This document shows, piece after piece, positions 17,006 through 24,385 of a stretch of 64,000 bases of DNA. The translations under genes were made by a program, and so were the position numbers. Source of the DNA: Sphingomonadales bacterium (GTDB lineage Bacteria; Pseudomonadota; Alphaproteobacteria; Sphingomonadales; Sphingomonadaceae). The DNA lies in contig JAIXWO010000022.1 in assembly GCA_027491235.1 (NCBI GenBank), positions 434,001 to 498,000 of the forward strand, read 5' to 3'. The notes beneath the pieces were generated by a model. That model did not search any database. It saw nothing but the letters and a program-made list of their open reading frames with translations, and was not told where the DNA came from. Numbering within the stretch: position 1 is the first letter of the stretch; every line of letters begins with the position of its first letter.

Positions 17006-17884
17006 TCACCAATAGAAGAAGACGCTGACAACGTGCGCCGTCAGGGCCGCAATCAGCGCGAACGTCACAGGGACGTGGAAATAGAGCCAAATCTCAAGCT
17101 GTGCCTTCAACTGAAGATGCCGCCGAATATTGGAAAGCGCGGTCACCTTGCGCGACAGCAGCTGAGCTGCACGCACGATGTCATCCACATTGTCGGTTGC
17201 TCTCGATCGCGACGCCGCACCAACCGTTTCAAAGGCGTATTGCGTCGGGCAGGAGGGGTATTGGTTCTTCAAACGCGCGAGGATGGAACCCGCGAACGGA
17301 TCGTCGTTGAGCGACGCGCCGATGATATTGGCCAATTCTGTGCTCAATGGCTGCGTTGCGTCGTGCAACTGCCGGTCGATGCTGCGCAGATTGTCGAGCA
17401 TTTCGACCTGCGTCATGTCGCCCCGGTTGGAACTGAGTTGTTTGGGCAGGATGGTGTAGGCGCAAATGCCATAGATGCCCGAAAGGATGACGATCATCAT
17501 TAAGACATAGGCGAGCGTGTGGACGTTCCAGCCGAACTGGAATGCACAGTGGAGTGTCGCAACAACAATCAGCGACACGCCGAGCCAGACGTGCGCGGAC
17601 ACCCAAGATTTGAGGGTCCACTGACCGGGCTTGATGGAACGTTTGCGCCAGCCGAGAAGGGCAAGCCAGAGGATGAGAATGGCGCCGATCGTGCCGAGCG
17701 TGTAGCCATACCAACTGTTCCCGCTGTGGCGCGGTTCGACGTCGATAAGGGCGTAGATCAGTATCGTGAGCGCAGAAAATCCGGCTGCGATTTTGAGCCA
17801 ACGGTAATCCGCATATTTCAAAAACGACACGTGGCTCGATGGCCCGGAACGTTTCGCGGCCTTGTTACGGGCGAAAAATGCCAT
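17006..17884 (-). CDS. Five-helix membrane protein, putative di-heme b cytochrome
   Basis: 292 residues. Hydrophobic segments lie at about 31-48, 60-78, 95-115, 123-146 and 265-288, with a ~115-residue soluble, charged, helical region between the fourth and fifth. His98/His112 lie on helix 3 and His270/His284 on helix 5, each pair 14 residues apart. This is the spacing used by b-type cytochromes to hold two hemes, one near each face, between two helices; His122 opens helix 4. I do not recognise a named family. Position between a cytoplasmic flavin/Fe-S protein (stop three bases upstream) and a membrane-anchored decaheme cytochrome (downstream start eight bases after its stop) fits a transmembrane electron carrier. 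Heme binding is inferred from His geometry only. Confidence 0.68.
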   Translation of the reverse strand: MAFFARNKAAKRSGPSSHVSFLKYADYRWLKIAAGFSALTILIYALIDVEPRHSGNSWYGYTLGTIGAILILWLALLGWRKRSIKPGQWTLKSWVSAHVWLGVSLIVVATLHCAFQFGWNVHTLAYVLMMIVILSGIYGICAYTILPKQLSSNRGDMTQVEMLDNLRSIDRQLHDATQPLSTELANIIGASLNDDPFAGSILARLKNQYPSCPTQYAFETVGAASRSRATDNVDDIVRAAQLLSRKVTALSNIRRHLQLKAQLEIWLYFHVPVTFALIAALTAHVVSVFFYW

Positions 17885-17887
17885 GGC

Positions 17888-20329
17888 CTAGTCGCCCTTC
17901 TGCATGTGAGAAACGCTCAGGAACTGTTCCGGCGAAATGCGGATGGCAGCGCCGGTGGGGCAGGCGCGTACGCAGCTTGGGCCACCTTCTAGGCCCGCGC
18001 ACATGTCGCACTTAATCGCCTTTTTCGGGGCTTCCGGATTGCCATGTTTCTTGGCCCATTTGGCATTGGGTTCGCCGGGGCCAGGGCCGCTGCCGAACAA
18101 CAGCCAGTTGAGAAGCGGCGGCTTTTTCGGCGGCACCTTGTCCATGCGGATCACGCCATAAGGGCAGCCACGCTGGCAATTTCCGCAACCGATACAGGTG
18201 TCGTCAATGAAGACTTCCCCGTCCATCCCACGGTGGATCGCGTTCGGCGGGCAATCGGCCATGCAATGCGGGTGTTCACAGTGGCGGCAGGAAGTCGGGA
18301 CATGAAGATGGGCGTAGGTCTTGCCCGCTTCACGGTCCAAACGGGACAACCCATCATGGCTGTCGGCACACGCCTTTTCGCAATTGTCGCAACCGACACA
18401 AAGCCGTTCATCGATGAGCAAAACGTCGGTTGCTTCGCCGATACCGTTTTCGACAAGGAAGCTCGCAACCGACGAATACATGTCTGCAACGTCAGAGAAG
18501 GTGCTCTTCATCGTTTCGATATGTGCGTTGACGTCCTTGCGCGTCGCCATGTCGATCTTGAGACGCTCGAGGAGCGCCGGATTGCGGTCGAGCAAGCCGC
18601 GGAACGCATCGCCGTTGAGCTTGATGACTTCGGATTTCACCGCAGCGCGGACTGACGCTGTTCTGCGTCCGCCCTCAATCAACGCCATTTCGCCGACATA
18701 TGAGCCGGCGGGCAGGTAAGAAATGAACACCGTTTTCCCGGCGATGGTCCGCTCCACGACCATAGACCCGACGCGAATGACGTAGATGTCGTAACTCTCA
18801 TCACCTTCGGCAATGATGGACTCACCGGCACGGACGCTGATTGTCTCGGCGCTTTCAACGACCCCTGCGATGTCAGATGGACTCAAGCCGGCCTTGAAAA
18901 GCTGAAGCAACTGGCGCTCGATCGAAACGCGCGTCACGGCCCGCTTCACAGCCGGCACGGTCGCAATCAGCTTCAACGCAGCATTGCGGGGGATTTCCAT
19001 CAGGATGCTGTCTTCAGCCGCGACCACCGTGGCACCGCGTTTGCGGCCGGAAATTAGCCCGACTTCCCCAAACATCGCGCCTGTGCCGATGGGGACAACA
19101 ATGCTTGGATCGCTAGGGTTCACTTGGACATGGACACTGCCGGAGGCGACATTGAACAGAGAGGAACCGGGGGCCCCGCGTTCAAAGATGACATCTCCCT
19201 TGCTGACAAAGCTCACGTCGCTGTCGAGCGTGAATTCACGCATTTGCAGCGGGGTAAGATCGCGCAGGATGTCTATTTCCGTGCGCAGCAGGTCCAGCCA
19301 TTCATCGACGGATCGCTTGCCGGGTAGCTTGCTGAACTTGGCTTCGAGAATTGGTTCATCGGCGGGCTTGAGATTGGTGTTGCCGTTGATGAATTCGACA
19401 ACGTCATAGCCCTGGTTCATGCAGTGCTTGATGAGGGGGTAGCCGGCAAGGGCGCCAATCACGAAGATGCCGGGCGCTGTCGATTCAAACACGGGTGAGA
19501 GGATAGGGAAGGCTTCCCGATCCTTGCTGCTGAATTCAATGCCGCAGCTTTCCACAAAACCTCGGGGTGGTGCTGAGCCCATGCGCGCAATGATGCGGTT
19601 GCACGGGATACGCAATTCACCGTCACGCGTGTCGAGCACGATGTGGTCAGGTTCGATCCGGTTGGTCGACGTTTCCGTCAGGATGGTGATGCGGCCTTCT
19701 TCAGCCGCAGACGTCAGGGCTTTGACGTTGGCGTCTTTTGCGCGGCTGAAATCTGCCGAGCGATTGACGATCGTCACGACATTGCGCTGCTCAGGGTCTG
19801 CTGCGAGGCCTAAAGCGTTTTCAATCCCGGCGTCGCCCGCGCCAATGACGGTAATGTGTTCGTCTAAGATGGCCGTCGGATCGTCGAGCTGATACTCGAC
19901 ATGCGGAAGATCACCGCCCGGACACCGCATGAGGTTTGGATTTCCCTGGGTCCCGATGGCAAGGATAACAGTCTCGGCGGAGATGGTGTCGCCATCGGCC
20001 AGTTTGATAGTGAACGCTCCCGGGGCGCCGGTGATGGCCGTCACTTCCGACCGATAGCGGACCTGCACGTTTTGGCTGGCGGCCTGATCGTTCCAAGTTT
20101 GAAGAATTTTCTCGCGCTTGCCGGCGTCAAAATCAAAGTCCGAGCGCAGCACCAACTGGCTCGGCGTCGCCATGACGTGCTTGCCCTTTTGGTACCGGAA
20201 AATCGTATCAGAGAGGTGATCCGTCTTTTCCAGAAGGACGTGCGCCATCCCAAGCTGCGCTGCACGTGCAGCTGCACTTAATCCCGCCGGACCTGATCCG
20301 ACAATTGCCACCTTATAGGTGCTCGTCAC
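17888..20329 (-). CDS. FAD/NAD(P) oxidoreductase - two cNMP-binding domains - four [4Fe-4S] fusion
   Basis: 813 residues from a GTG at 20329, with GAAGG before it. Domain order: FAD-binding Rossmann motif G-S-G-P-A-G at 11-16; NAD(P)-binding motif G-A-G-D-A-G at 163-168; FAD closing motif ~288-312; first cyclic-nucleotide domain ~360-460 (phosphate cassette F-G-E-V-G-L at 420-425, Arg431); second ~475-600 (V-G-E-M-A-L at 545-550, Arg556); ferredoxin part ~638-805 with CxxCxxCxxxC at 644-654, CxxCxxxxCxxxC at 681-693, CxxCxxCxxxC at 712-722 and CxxC...CxxxC at 774-790, enough for four cubanes as in NrfC/DmsB subunits. No CxxC lies in the flavin half, so it is not a thioredoxin reductase. No signal peptide: cytoplasmic. 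Likely NAD(P)H dehydrogenase feeding the membrane b protein, gated by cyclic nucleotides. Confidence 0.9.
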   Translation of the reverse strand: MTSTYKVAIVGSGPAGLSAAARAAQLGMAHVLLEKTDHLSDTIFRYQKGKHVMATPSQLVLRSDFDFDAGKREKILQTWNDQAASQNVQVRYRSEVTAITGAPGAFTIKLADGDTISAETVILAIGTQGNPNLMRCPGGDLPHVEYQLDDPTAILDEHITVIGAGDAGIENALGLAADPEQRNVVTIVNRSADFSRAKDANVKALTSAAEEGRITILTETSTNRIEPDHIVLDTRDGELRIPCNRIIARMGSAPPRGFVESCGIEFSSKDREAFPILSPVFESTAPGIFVIGALAGYPLIKHCMNQGYDVVEFINGNTNLKPADEPILEAKFSKLPGKRSVDEWLDLLRTEIDILRDLTPLQMREFTLDSDVSFVSKGDVIFERGAPGSSLFNVASGSVHVQVNPSDPSIVVPIGTGAMFGEVGLISGRKRGATVVAAEDSILMEIPRNAALKLIATVPAVKRAVTRVSIERQLLQLFKAGLSPSDIAGVVESAETISVRAGESIIAEGDESYDIYVIRVGSMVVERTIAGKTVFISYLPAGSYVGEMALIEGGRRTASVRAAVKSEVIKLNGDAFRGLLDRNPALLERLKIDMATRKDVNAHIETMKSTFSDVADMYSSVASFLVENGIGEATDVLLIDERLCVGCDNCEKACADSHDGLSRLDREAGKTYAHLHVPTSCRHCEHPHCMADCPPNAIHRGMDGEVFIDDTCIGCGNCQRGCPYGVIRMDKVPPKKPPLLNWLLFGSGPGPGEPNAKWAKKHGNPEAPKKAIKCDMCAGLEGGPSCVRACPTGAAIRISPEQFLSVSHMQKGD

Positions 20330-20467
20330 GCCTTCGCCCCCCGCTCAGCCGCACGCCCCAAACGTGTCTTACAAAATCAACGAAATCTAAAATCGCTTCT
20401 ACTTATCGTGTCGCACAGTCTATGAGGTAAGTGCAAGCGACATGACCCGGATATCGGGGGAGTATAA

Positions 20468-21391
20468 ATGCCAAAGAGATTTGAAATTCAGTCTAAATAC
20501 ATTCTATTTGGTTCAATTATATTGGCCATATCGGCTATTTCTTGGTCTGTTTATGGATCTATTGAACAGAAGCCAGCGGTAGGGGCCGATAATTCTCAAA
20601 CTCCTGCAAAAGGCGTTGAGGATTCTATTGCCAAATTGGAGCAGAAGCTCGCCGAAAATCCCGACGATGCGGAGGGCTGGCGGATGCTCGGCTGGTCTCA
20701 CTTCAATATGGGTGCGTACGTTAAGGCTGCAGAGGCCTATCGGAAGGCGACCCAACTCGCGCCGAATAATGCTGACTATTGGTCGTCTCTGGGCGAATCG
20801 CTTGTGCAGGAGGCCACAGGCCCGTTTGCAGACGAAGCTGTAGCCGCTTTCCGACGGGCAGTGGCAATCGATCCGCAAGACCCGCGGTCCCGGTATTTCT
20901 TAGGCGTTCAGAAGGATCTCGTCGGTGATAGCGAGGGCGCGATCAATGATTGGATCGCGCTTTTGAATGATACGCCCAAGGGGGCGCCATGGGAGCAGGG
21001 TGTCCGCGACACGATTGAGAAGGTTGCACGCGAGCATAAGATTGATGTGTCTGGCCGAATGGTCGCATCAGCGCCAACGCGGATGCCGAGCACCCCAGCA
21101 ACAGATGCTATTCCAGGGCCGACCGCGAGCCAGTTGGCACAGGCCTCCTCTCTCCCGCCCAGCCAACAGCAGGCCATGGTCAGTCAAATGGTCGAGGGCT
21201 TGGAGCGCAAGCTGGCGGCGGATGGCAAAAACGAAGCCGGATGGCTGCGGCTGATGCGTGCGCGCATGGTGATGGGTCAGACAGACAAGGCACGGCAGGC
21301 AAGGGACAAAGCCCTGCAGATTTTCCGCGCAGACAATGCGGCAATCGCACGCATCAACGCGGCGGCGGATACGCTCGCCATTCCACGCTAG
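20468..21391 (+). CDS. Membrane-anchored TPR protein, CcmI/CycH TPR half
   Basis: 307 residues. One membrane helix at about 11-29 is followed by a linker and then TPR repeats. The block beginning I-A-K-L-E-Q-K-L-A-E-N-P-D-D-A-E-G-W-R is the hallmark of the CcmI/CycH (NrfG-like) apocytochrome chaperone. Further repeats read A-E-A-Y-R-K-A-T-x-L-x-P-x-N-A-D-Y-W and A-F-R-R-A-V-A-I-D-P-x-D-P-R-S-R-Y-F-L-G, and the domain ends I-D-V-S-G-R. A second TPR-like stretch at ~235-275 (M-V-x-x-L-x-x-K-L-A-x-D-G-K-N-E-A-G-W) completes it. In System I the TPR domain holds the C-terminal helix of apocytochromes for the heme lyase. It is divergent from the flavin/Fe-S gene across 138 bases, with GGGGGAG as ribosome site. 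It likely complements the 59-residue membrane piece at 4339-4518. Confidence 0.82.
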   Translation: MPKRFEIQSKYILFGSIILAISAISWSVYGSIEQKPAVGADNSQTPAKGVEDSIAKLEQKLAENPDDAEGWRMLGWSHFNMGAYVKAAEAYRKATQLAPNNADYWSSLGESLVQEATGPFADEAVAAFRRAVAIDPQDPRSRYFLGVQKDLVGDSEGAINDWIALLNDTPKGAPWEQGVRDTIEKVAREHKIDVSGRMVASAPTRMPSTPATDAIPGPTASQLAQASSLPPSQQQAMVSQMVEGLERKLAADGKNEAGWLRLMRARMVMGQTDKARQARDKALQIFRADNAAIARINAAADTLAIPR

Positions 21392-21440
21392 TTAATCAAC
21401 CTGGCTTCGTTCTGAAAAGAGAAGCGAGGGTACATAAAAA

Positions 21441-21477
21441 GGGAGCCGCCCGAAATGTCGGACGGCTCCCTCTTTTT
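21441..21477. terminator. Bidirectional intrinsic terminator
   Basis: Stem GGGAGCCG (21441-21448) pairs with CGGCTCCC (21463-21470); after one mismatch four more pairs close on the loop AATG (21454-21457). A T-run follows on the forward strand (21473-21478), and an A-run before the stem (21436-21440) gives a T-run on the reverse strand. It therefore serves both the forward TPR gene (ends 21391) and the reverse glutamate dehydrogenase gene (ends 21498). Confidence 0.88.
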
Positions 21478-21497
21478 TGGCACTTGGGGAGTCGGTT

Positions 21498-22853
21498 TTA
21501 GACGACGCCGAAAGCAAGCATCGCATCAGCGACCTTCTTGAAGCCGGCAATGTTCGCGCCGCGAACATAATCGACATGGCCTTTGCCATCGCTGCCATAT
21601 TGCACGCAGCGGGCATGGATGCCTTCCATGATGTCGAGGAGCATCTGCTGAAGCTCTTCTTCCTTCCAGGACCGGCGTTCGCTGTTCTGGCTCATTTCGA
21701 GGCCGGACACAGCGACACCACCGGCATTTGCGGCCTTGCCGGGAGCGAAGAGGATCTTCGCATCGCGGAAGACATGCGCACCTTCCAGATTGGTCGGCAT
21801 GTTTGCGCCTTCGCTGACCGCGATGCAGCCATTGGCCACAAGAGCGCGGGCATCGTCACCCAACAATTCATTCTGCGTGGCGCAGGGCAGGGCAACGTCG
21901 CAAGGGACGTTCCAAGGCGTCTTTCCGGCATGGAAGACGGCCTTTGGATAGGCTGCGACATATTCTTCAATACGGCCGCGGCGCTTGTTCTTCAGTTCCT
22001 TGACCCAGTTGATCTTGTCCTGGTCCATCCCGTCGGGATCGTGAACGAAGCCGCTGCTGTCTGACAAAGTCAGCACCTTGCCGCCCAATTGGGTAACCTT
22101 TTCAGCAGCGTGTGTAGCGACATTGCCCGAGCCCGAAATGACGGCTGTCTTGCCCTTAAGATCTTGACCCTTGGTGCGCAGCATGGCCGCAAGGAAGTAG
22201 ACCGCGCCATAGCCGGTCGCTTCAGGACGGATGGCCGAGCCACCATATTCGAGACCCTTGCCGGTGAGCACGCCGTTCCACTGGTTCGTCAGGCGCTTAT
22301 ACTGGCCGAACATGAAGCCGATTTCGCGGCCACCGACACCAATGTCGCCTGCGGGAACGTCGCAATCCGGGCCGATGTGGCGATAGAGTTCATTCATGAA
22401 GCTCTGGCAGAAGCGCATGATTTCGCGGTCGCTCTTGCCCTTCGGGTTGAAGTTGGAACCGCCCTTGCCGCCGCCCATAGGCAGGCCGGTCAGCGAGTTC
22501 TTGAACGTCTGTTCAAACGCCAGGAACTTCAGGATCGATTCCGTCACGCTCGGGTGGAAGCGAATGCCGCCCTTATATGGCCCGATGGCGTTGTTGTTCT
22601 GGACGCGCCAGCCGCGCTGAACGCGGATGTTGCCATTGTCATCTTCCCAGCAGACGCGGAAGCTGACGACGCGATCCGGCTCTGCGATGCGGCGCAGGAT
22701 CTGCTCGCGGTGATAATCTTCCTTATCTTCCATGAAGTCATAAATATCTTCAGCAACTTCCTGAACTGCCTGAATGAACTCAGTCTGCCCCGGATTGCGG
22801 CGGGCGACGCCTGCCATGAAATCAGCTAGATTTACGTGATCGTTATTCGCCAT
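21498..22853 (-). CDS. gdhA: NADP-specific glutamate dehydrogenase
   Basis: Reductive amination of 2-oxoglutarate with ammonium and NADPH to glutamate; a cytoplasmic hexamer. 451 residues, the normal length of the ~450-residue bacterial NADP type. Diagnostic stretches: K-G-G-I-R-F-H-P-S near 94-102, the catalytic-Lys region G-L-P-M-G-G-G-K-G-G near 123-132, P-A-G-D-I-G-V-G-x-R-E-I near 167-178, and the Rossmann motif G-S-G-N-V-A near 241-246. It ends just before the shared terminator. Upstream, on the same strand, lie an aldehyde dehydrogenase (55-base gap) and an acetolactate-synthase-type gene, so it may be the third gene of one transcript, though a separate promoter is possible. Confidence 0.95.
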   Translation of the reverse strand: MANNDHVNLADFMAGVARRNPGQTEFIQAVQEVAEDIYDFMEDKEDYHREQILRRIAEPDRVVSFRVCWEDDNGNIRVQRGWRVQNNNAIGPYKGGIRFHPSVTESILKFLAFEQTFKNSLTGLPMGGGKGGSNFNPKGKSDREIMRFCQSFMNELYRHIGPDCDVPAGDIGVGGREIGFMFGQYKRLTNQWNGVLTGKGLEYGGSAIRPEATGYGAVYFLAAMLRTKGQDLKGKTAVISGSGNVATHAAEKVTQLGGKVLTLSDSSGFVHDPDGMDQDKINWVKELKNKRRGRIEEYVAAYPKAVFHAGKTPWNVPCDVALPCATQNELLGDDARALVANGCIAVSEGANMPTNLEGAHVFRDAKILFAPGKAANAGGVAVSGLEMSQNSERRSWKEEELQQMLLDIMEGIHARCVQYGSDGKGHVDYVRGANIAGFKKVADAMLAFGVV

Positions 22854-22908
22854 TCTATGTTCCCCCTCTTTAGAAATATGCGGTTTCGTTGTGAGTTTTT
22901 CCGGCCCG

Positions 22909-24345
22909 TCAGGGCTGCTTGCGCCGGATGACGAGGTTCCGGATTTCGGTCATGTCTTCCATGGCAAAGCGGACGCCTTCGCGGCCGATGCCGGAGTCTT
23001 TCACGCCGCCATAAGGCATGTTGTCGACGCGGTAGCTCGGCACGTCGTTGACGACGACACCACCGACATCAAGGTCATCCCAAGCGTCGAGAATCTTGAA
23101 GATATCACGCGTGAAAATACCGGCCTGGAGCCCGAACTTGGAGTCATTGCAAATGTGCAGCGCTTCTTCCCAAGTGCGAAAACGGATGAGAAAAGCAACA
23201 GGCCCAAAAGCCTCTTCGCGATTCAGCTTGGTGCTGGGGTCGACATTCTCAAGCAGCGTTGCTTTGAGCATCGCGCCCTCACGCTTGCCGCCGCACAGAA
23301 GTGCCGCGCCTTTCCCGAGCGCTTCCTCGATCCAGTTTTCGAGACGCGCCGCTTCTTTCACATCGATCATCGGACCAACAAAGGTCTTTTCATCGTGCGG
23401 GCTGCCCGCGATCAATGTCGAGGTTTTGGCGACAAGCTTTGCCTTGAAGGCGTCGTACACAGCATCATGCACCAAGATACGCTGGACGCCGATGCAGGAC
23501 TGACCCGATTGGTAGAAGGCACCGAAAACCGTCCGGTCGACCGCGTCGTCCAGGTCCGCATCTGCATCGATGATGACTGCTGCGTTGCCACCCAGTTCCA
23601 ACACAACCTTCTTCTTGCCGGATTTCGCCTTGAGATCCCAACCCACATCCGGAGAACCGGTGAAGGACAGCAGCTTAAGACGGTCATCGACCGTAAACAG
23701 ATCTGCCCCGTCACGCGTTGCCGGAAGGATGGAGAAGGCGCCCTTCGGCAAGTTCGTCTCAGCCAGTACCTCGCCCATGATGATCGCGCCCAGCGGTGTG
23801 CGGCTTGCAGGTTTCATCACGAAGGGGCAGCCGACAGCGATGGCAGGTGCAATTTTGTGGGCGGCCAAGTTCAGCGGGAAATTGAACGGTGAAATGAAGG
23901 AGCAGGGGCCGATGGGAACCCGCTTCCAAATGCCCTGATACCCACGTGCCCGCGGGCTGATGTCGAGCGGCTGGACTTCACCCGTCATCCGCACCGATTC
24001 TTCGGCGGCGATACGGAAAGTGTCGATGAGACGCCCCACTTCGCCGCGGGAATCGTTAATGGGCTTTCCGGCTTCAATGCACAGCGCATAGGCCAGTTCG
24101 TCCTTGCGCTCGATAAAGCGGTCGACACAGTGCTGGAGCACATCGCGCCGTTCATAGCTGGCCATCCGGGCCATCGGTTGAGCGGCCTTCACCGCCGCGC
24201 CGATGGCTTCATCAATCATGGCCGCATCGGCCAGTGCGACGCGCGTGGCCACTTCCCCGGTGAACTTGTCCGTAACAGCCAGATCGGTGTTCGGCTGAAG
24301 GGCTTCATTCGCCAGATAGAGTGGATATTGATCGCGAAGTTTCAT
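22909..24345 (-). CDS. NAD(P)-dependent aldehyde dehydrogenase
   Basis: 478 residues, cytoplasmic, full ALDH fold. Catalytic residues are present: Glu250 in L-E-L-G-G-N and Cys284 in G-Q-S-C-I-G-V-Q-R. N-F-P-L-N-L at 155-160 is the oxyanion region (Asn155), M-K-P-A-S-R lies at 177-182, and S-F-T-G-S lies at 227-231. The G-Q-S-C-I-G-V-Q-R variant is common in lactaldehyde, succinate-semialdehyde and sulfolactaldehyde-type enzymes, so the natural aldehyde cannot be fixed from sequence. It starts 40 bases after the upstream ThDP enzyme gene and ends 55 bases before gdhA. A role in oxidising aldehyde made or handled with the ThDP enzyme is possible but not shown. Confidence 0.88.
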   Translation of the reverse strand: MKLRDQYPLYLANEALQPNTDLAVTDKFTGEVATRVALADAAMIDEAIGAAVKAAQPMARMASYERRDVLQHCVDRFIERKDELAYALCIEAGKPINDSRGEVGRLIDTFRIAAEESVRMTGEVQPLDISPRARGYQGIWKRVPIGPCSFISPFNFPLNLAAHKIAPAIAVGCPFVMKPASRTPLGAIIMGEVLAETNLPKGAFSILPATRDGADLFTVDDRLKLLSFTGSPDVGWDLKAKSGKKKVVLELGGNAAVIIDADADLDDAVDRTVFGAFYQSGQSCIGVQRILVHDAVYDAFKAKLVAKTSTLIAGSPHDEKTFVGPMIDVKEAARLENWIEEALGKGAALLCGGKREGAMLKATLLENVDPSTKLNREEAFGPVAFLIRFRTWEEALHICNDSKFGLQAGIFTRDIFKILDAWDDLDVGGVVVNDVPSYRVDNMPYGGVKDSGIGREGVRFAMEDMTEIRNLVIRRKQP

Positions 24346-24385
24346 GACTAAAATCCTTCAATGACTGTCCAAAGTGGACAGGCGC

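Noticed and set aside
17888-20329. Annotation as thioredoxin reductase from the N-terminal flavin fold
   Set aside because: No CxxC redox motif is present in the flavin half, and the chain continues into cNMP and Fe-S domains. The real trxB is at 33066-34037.
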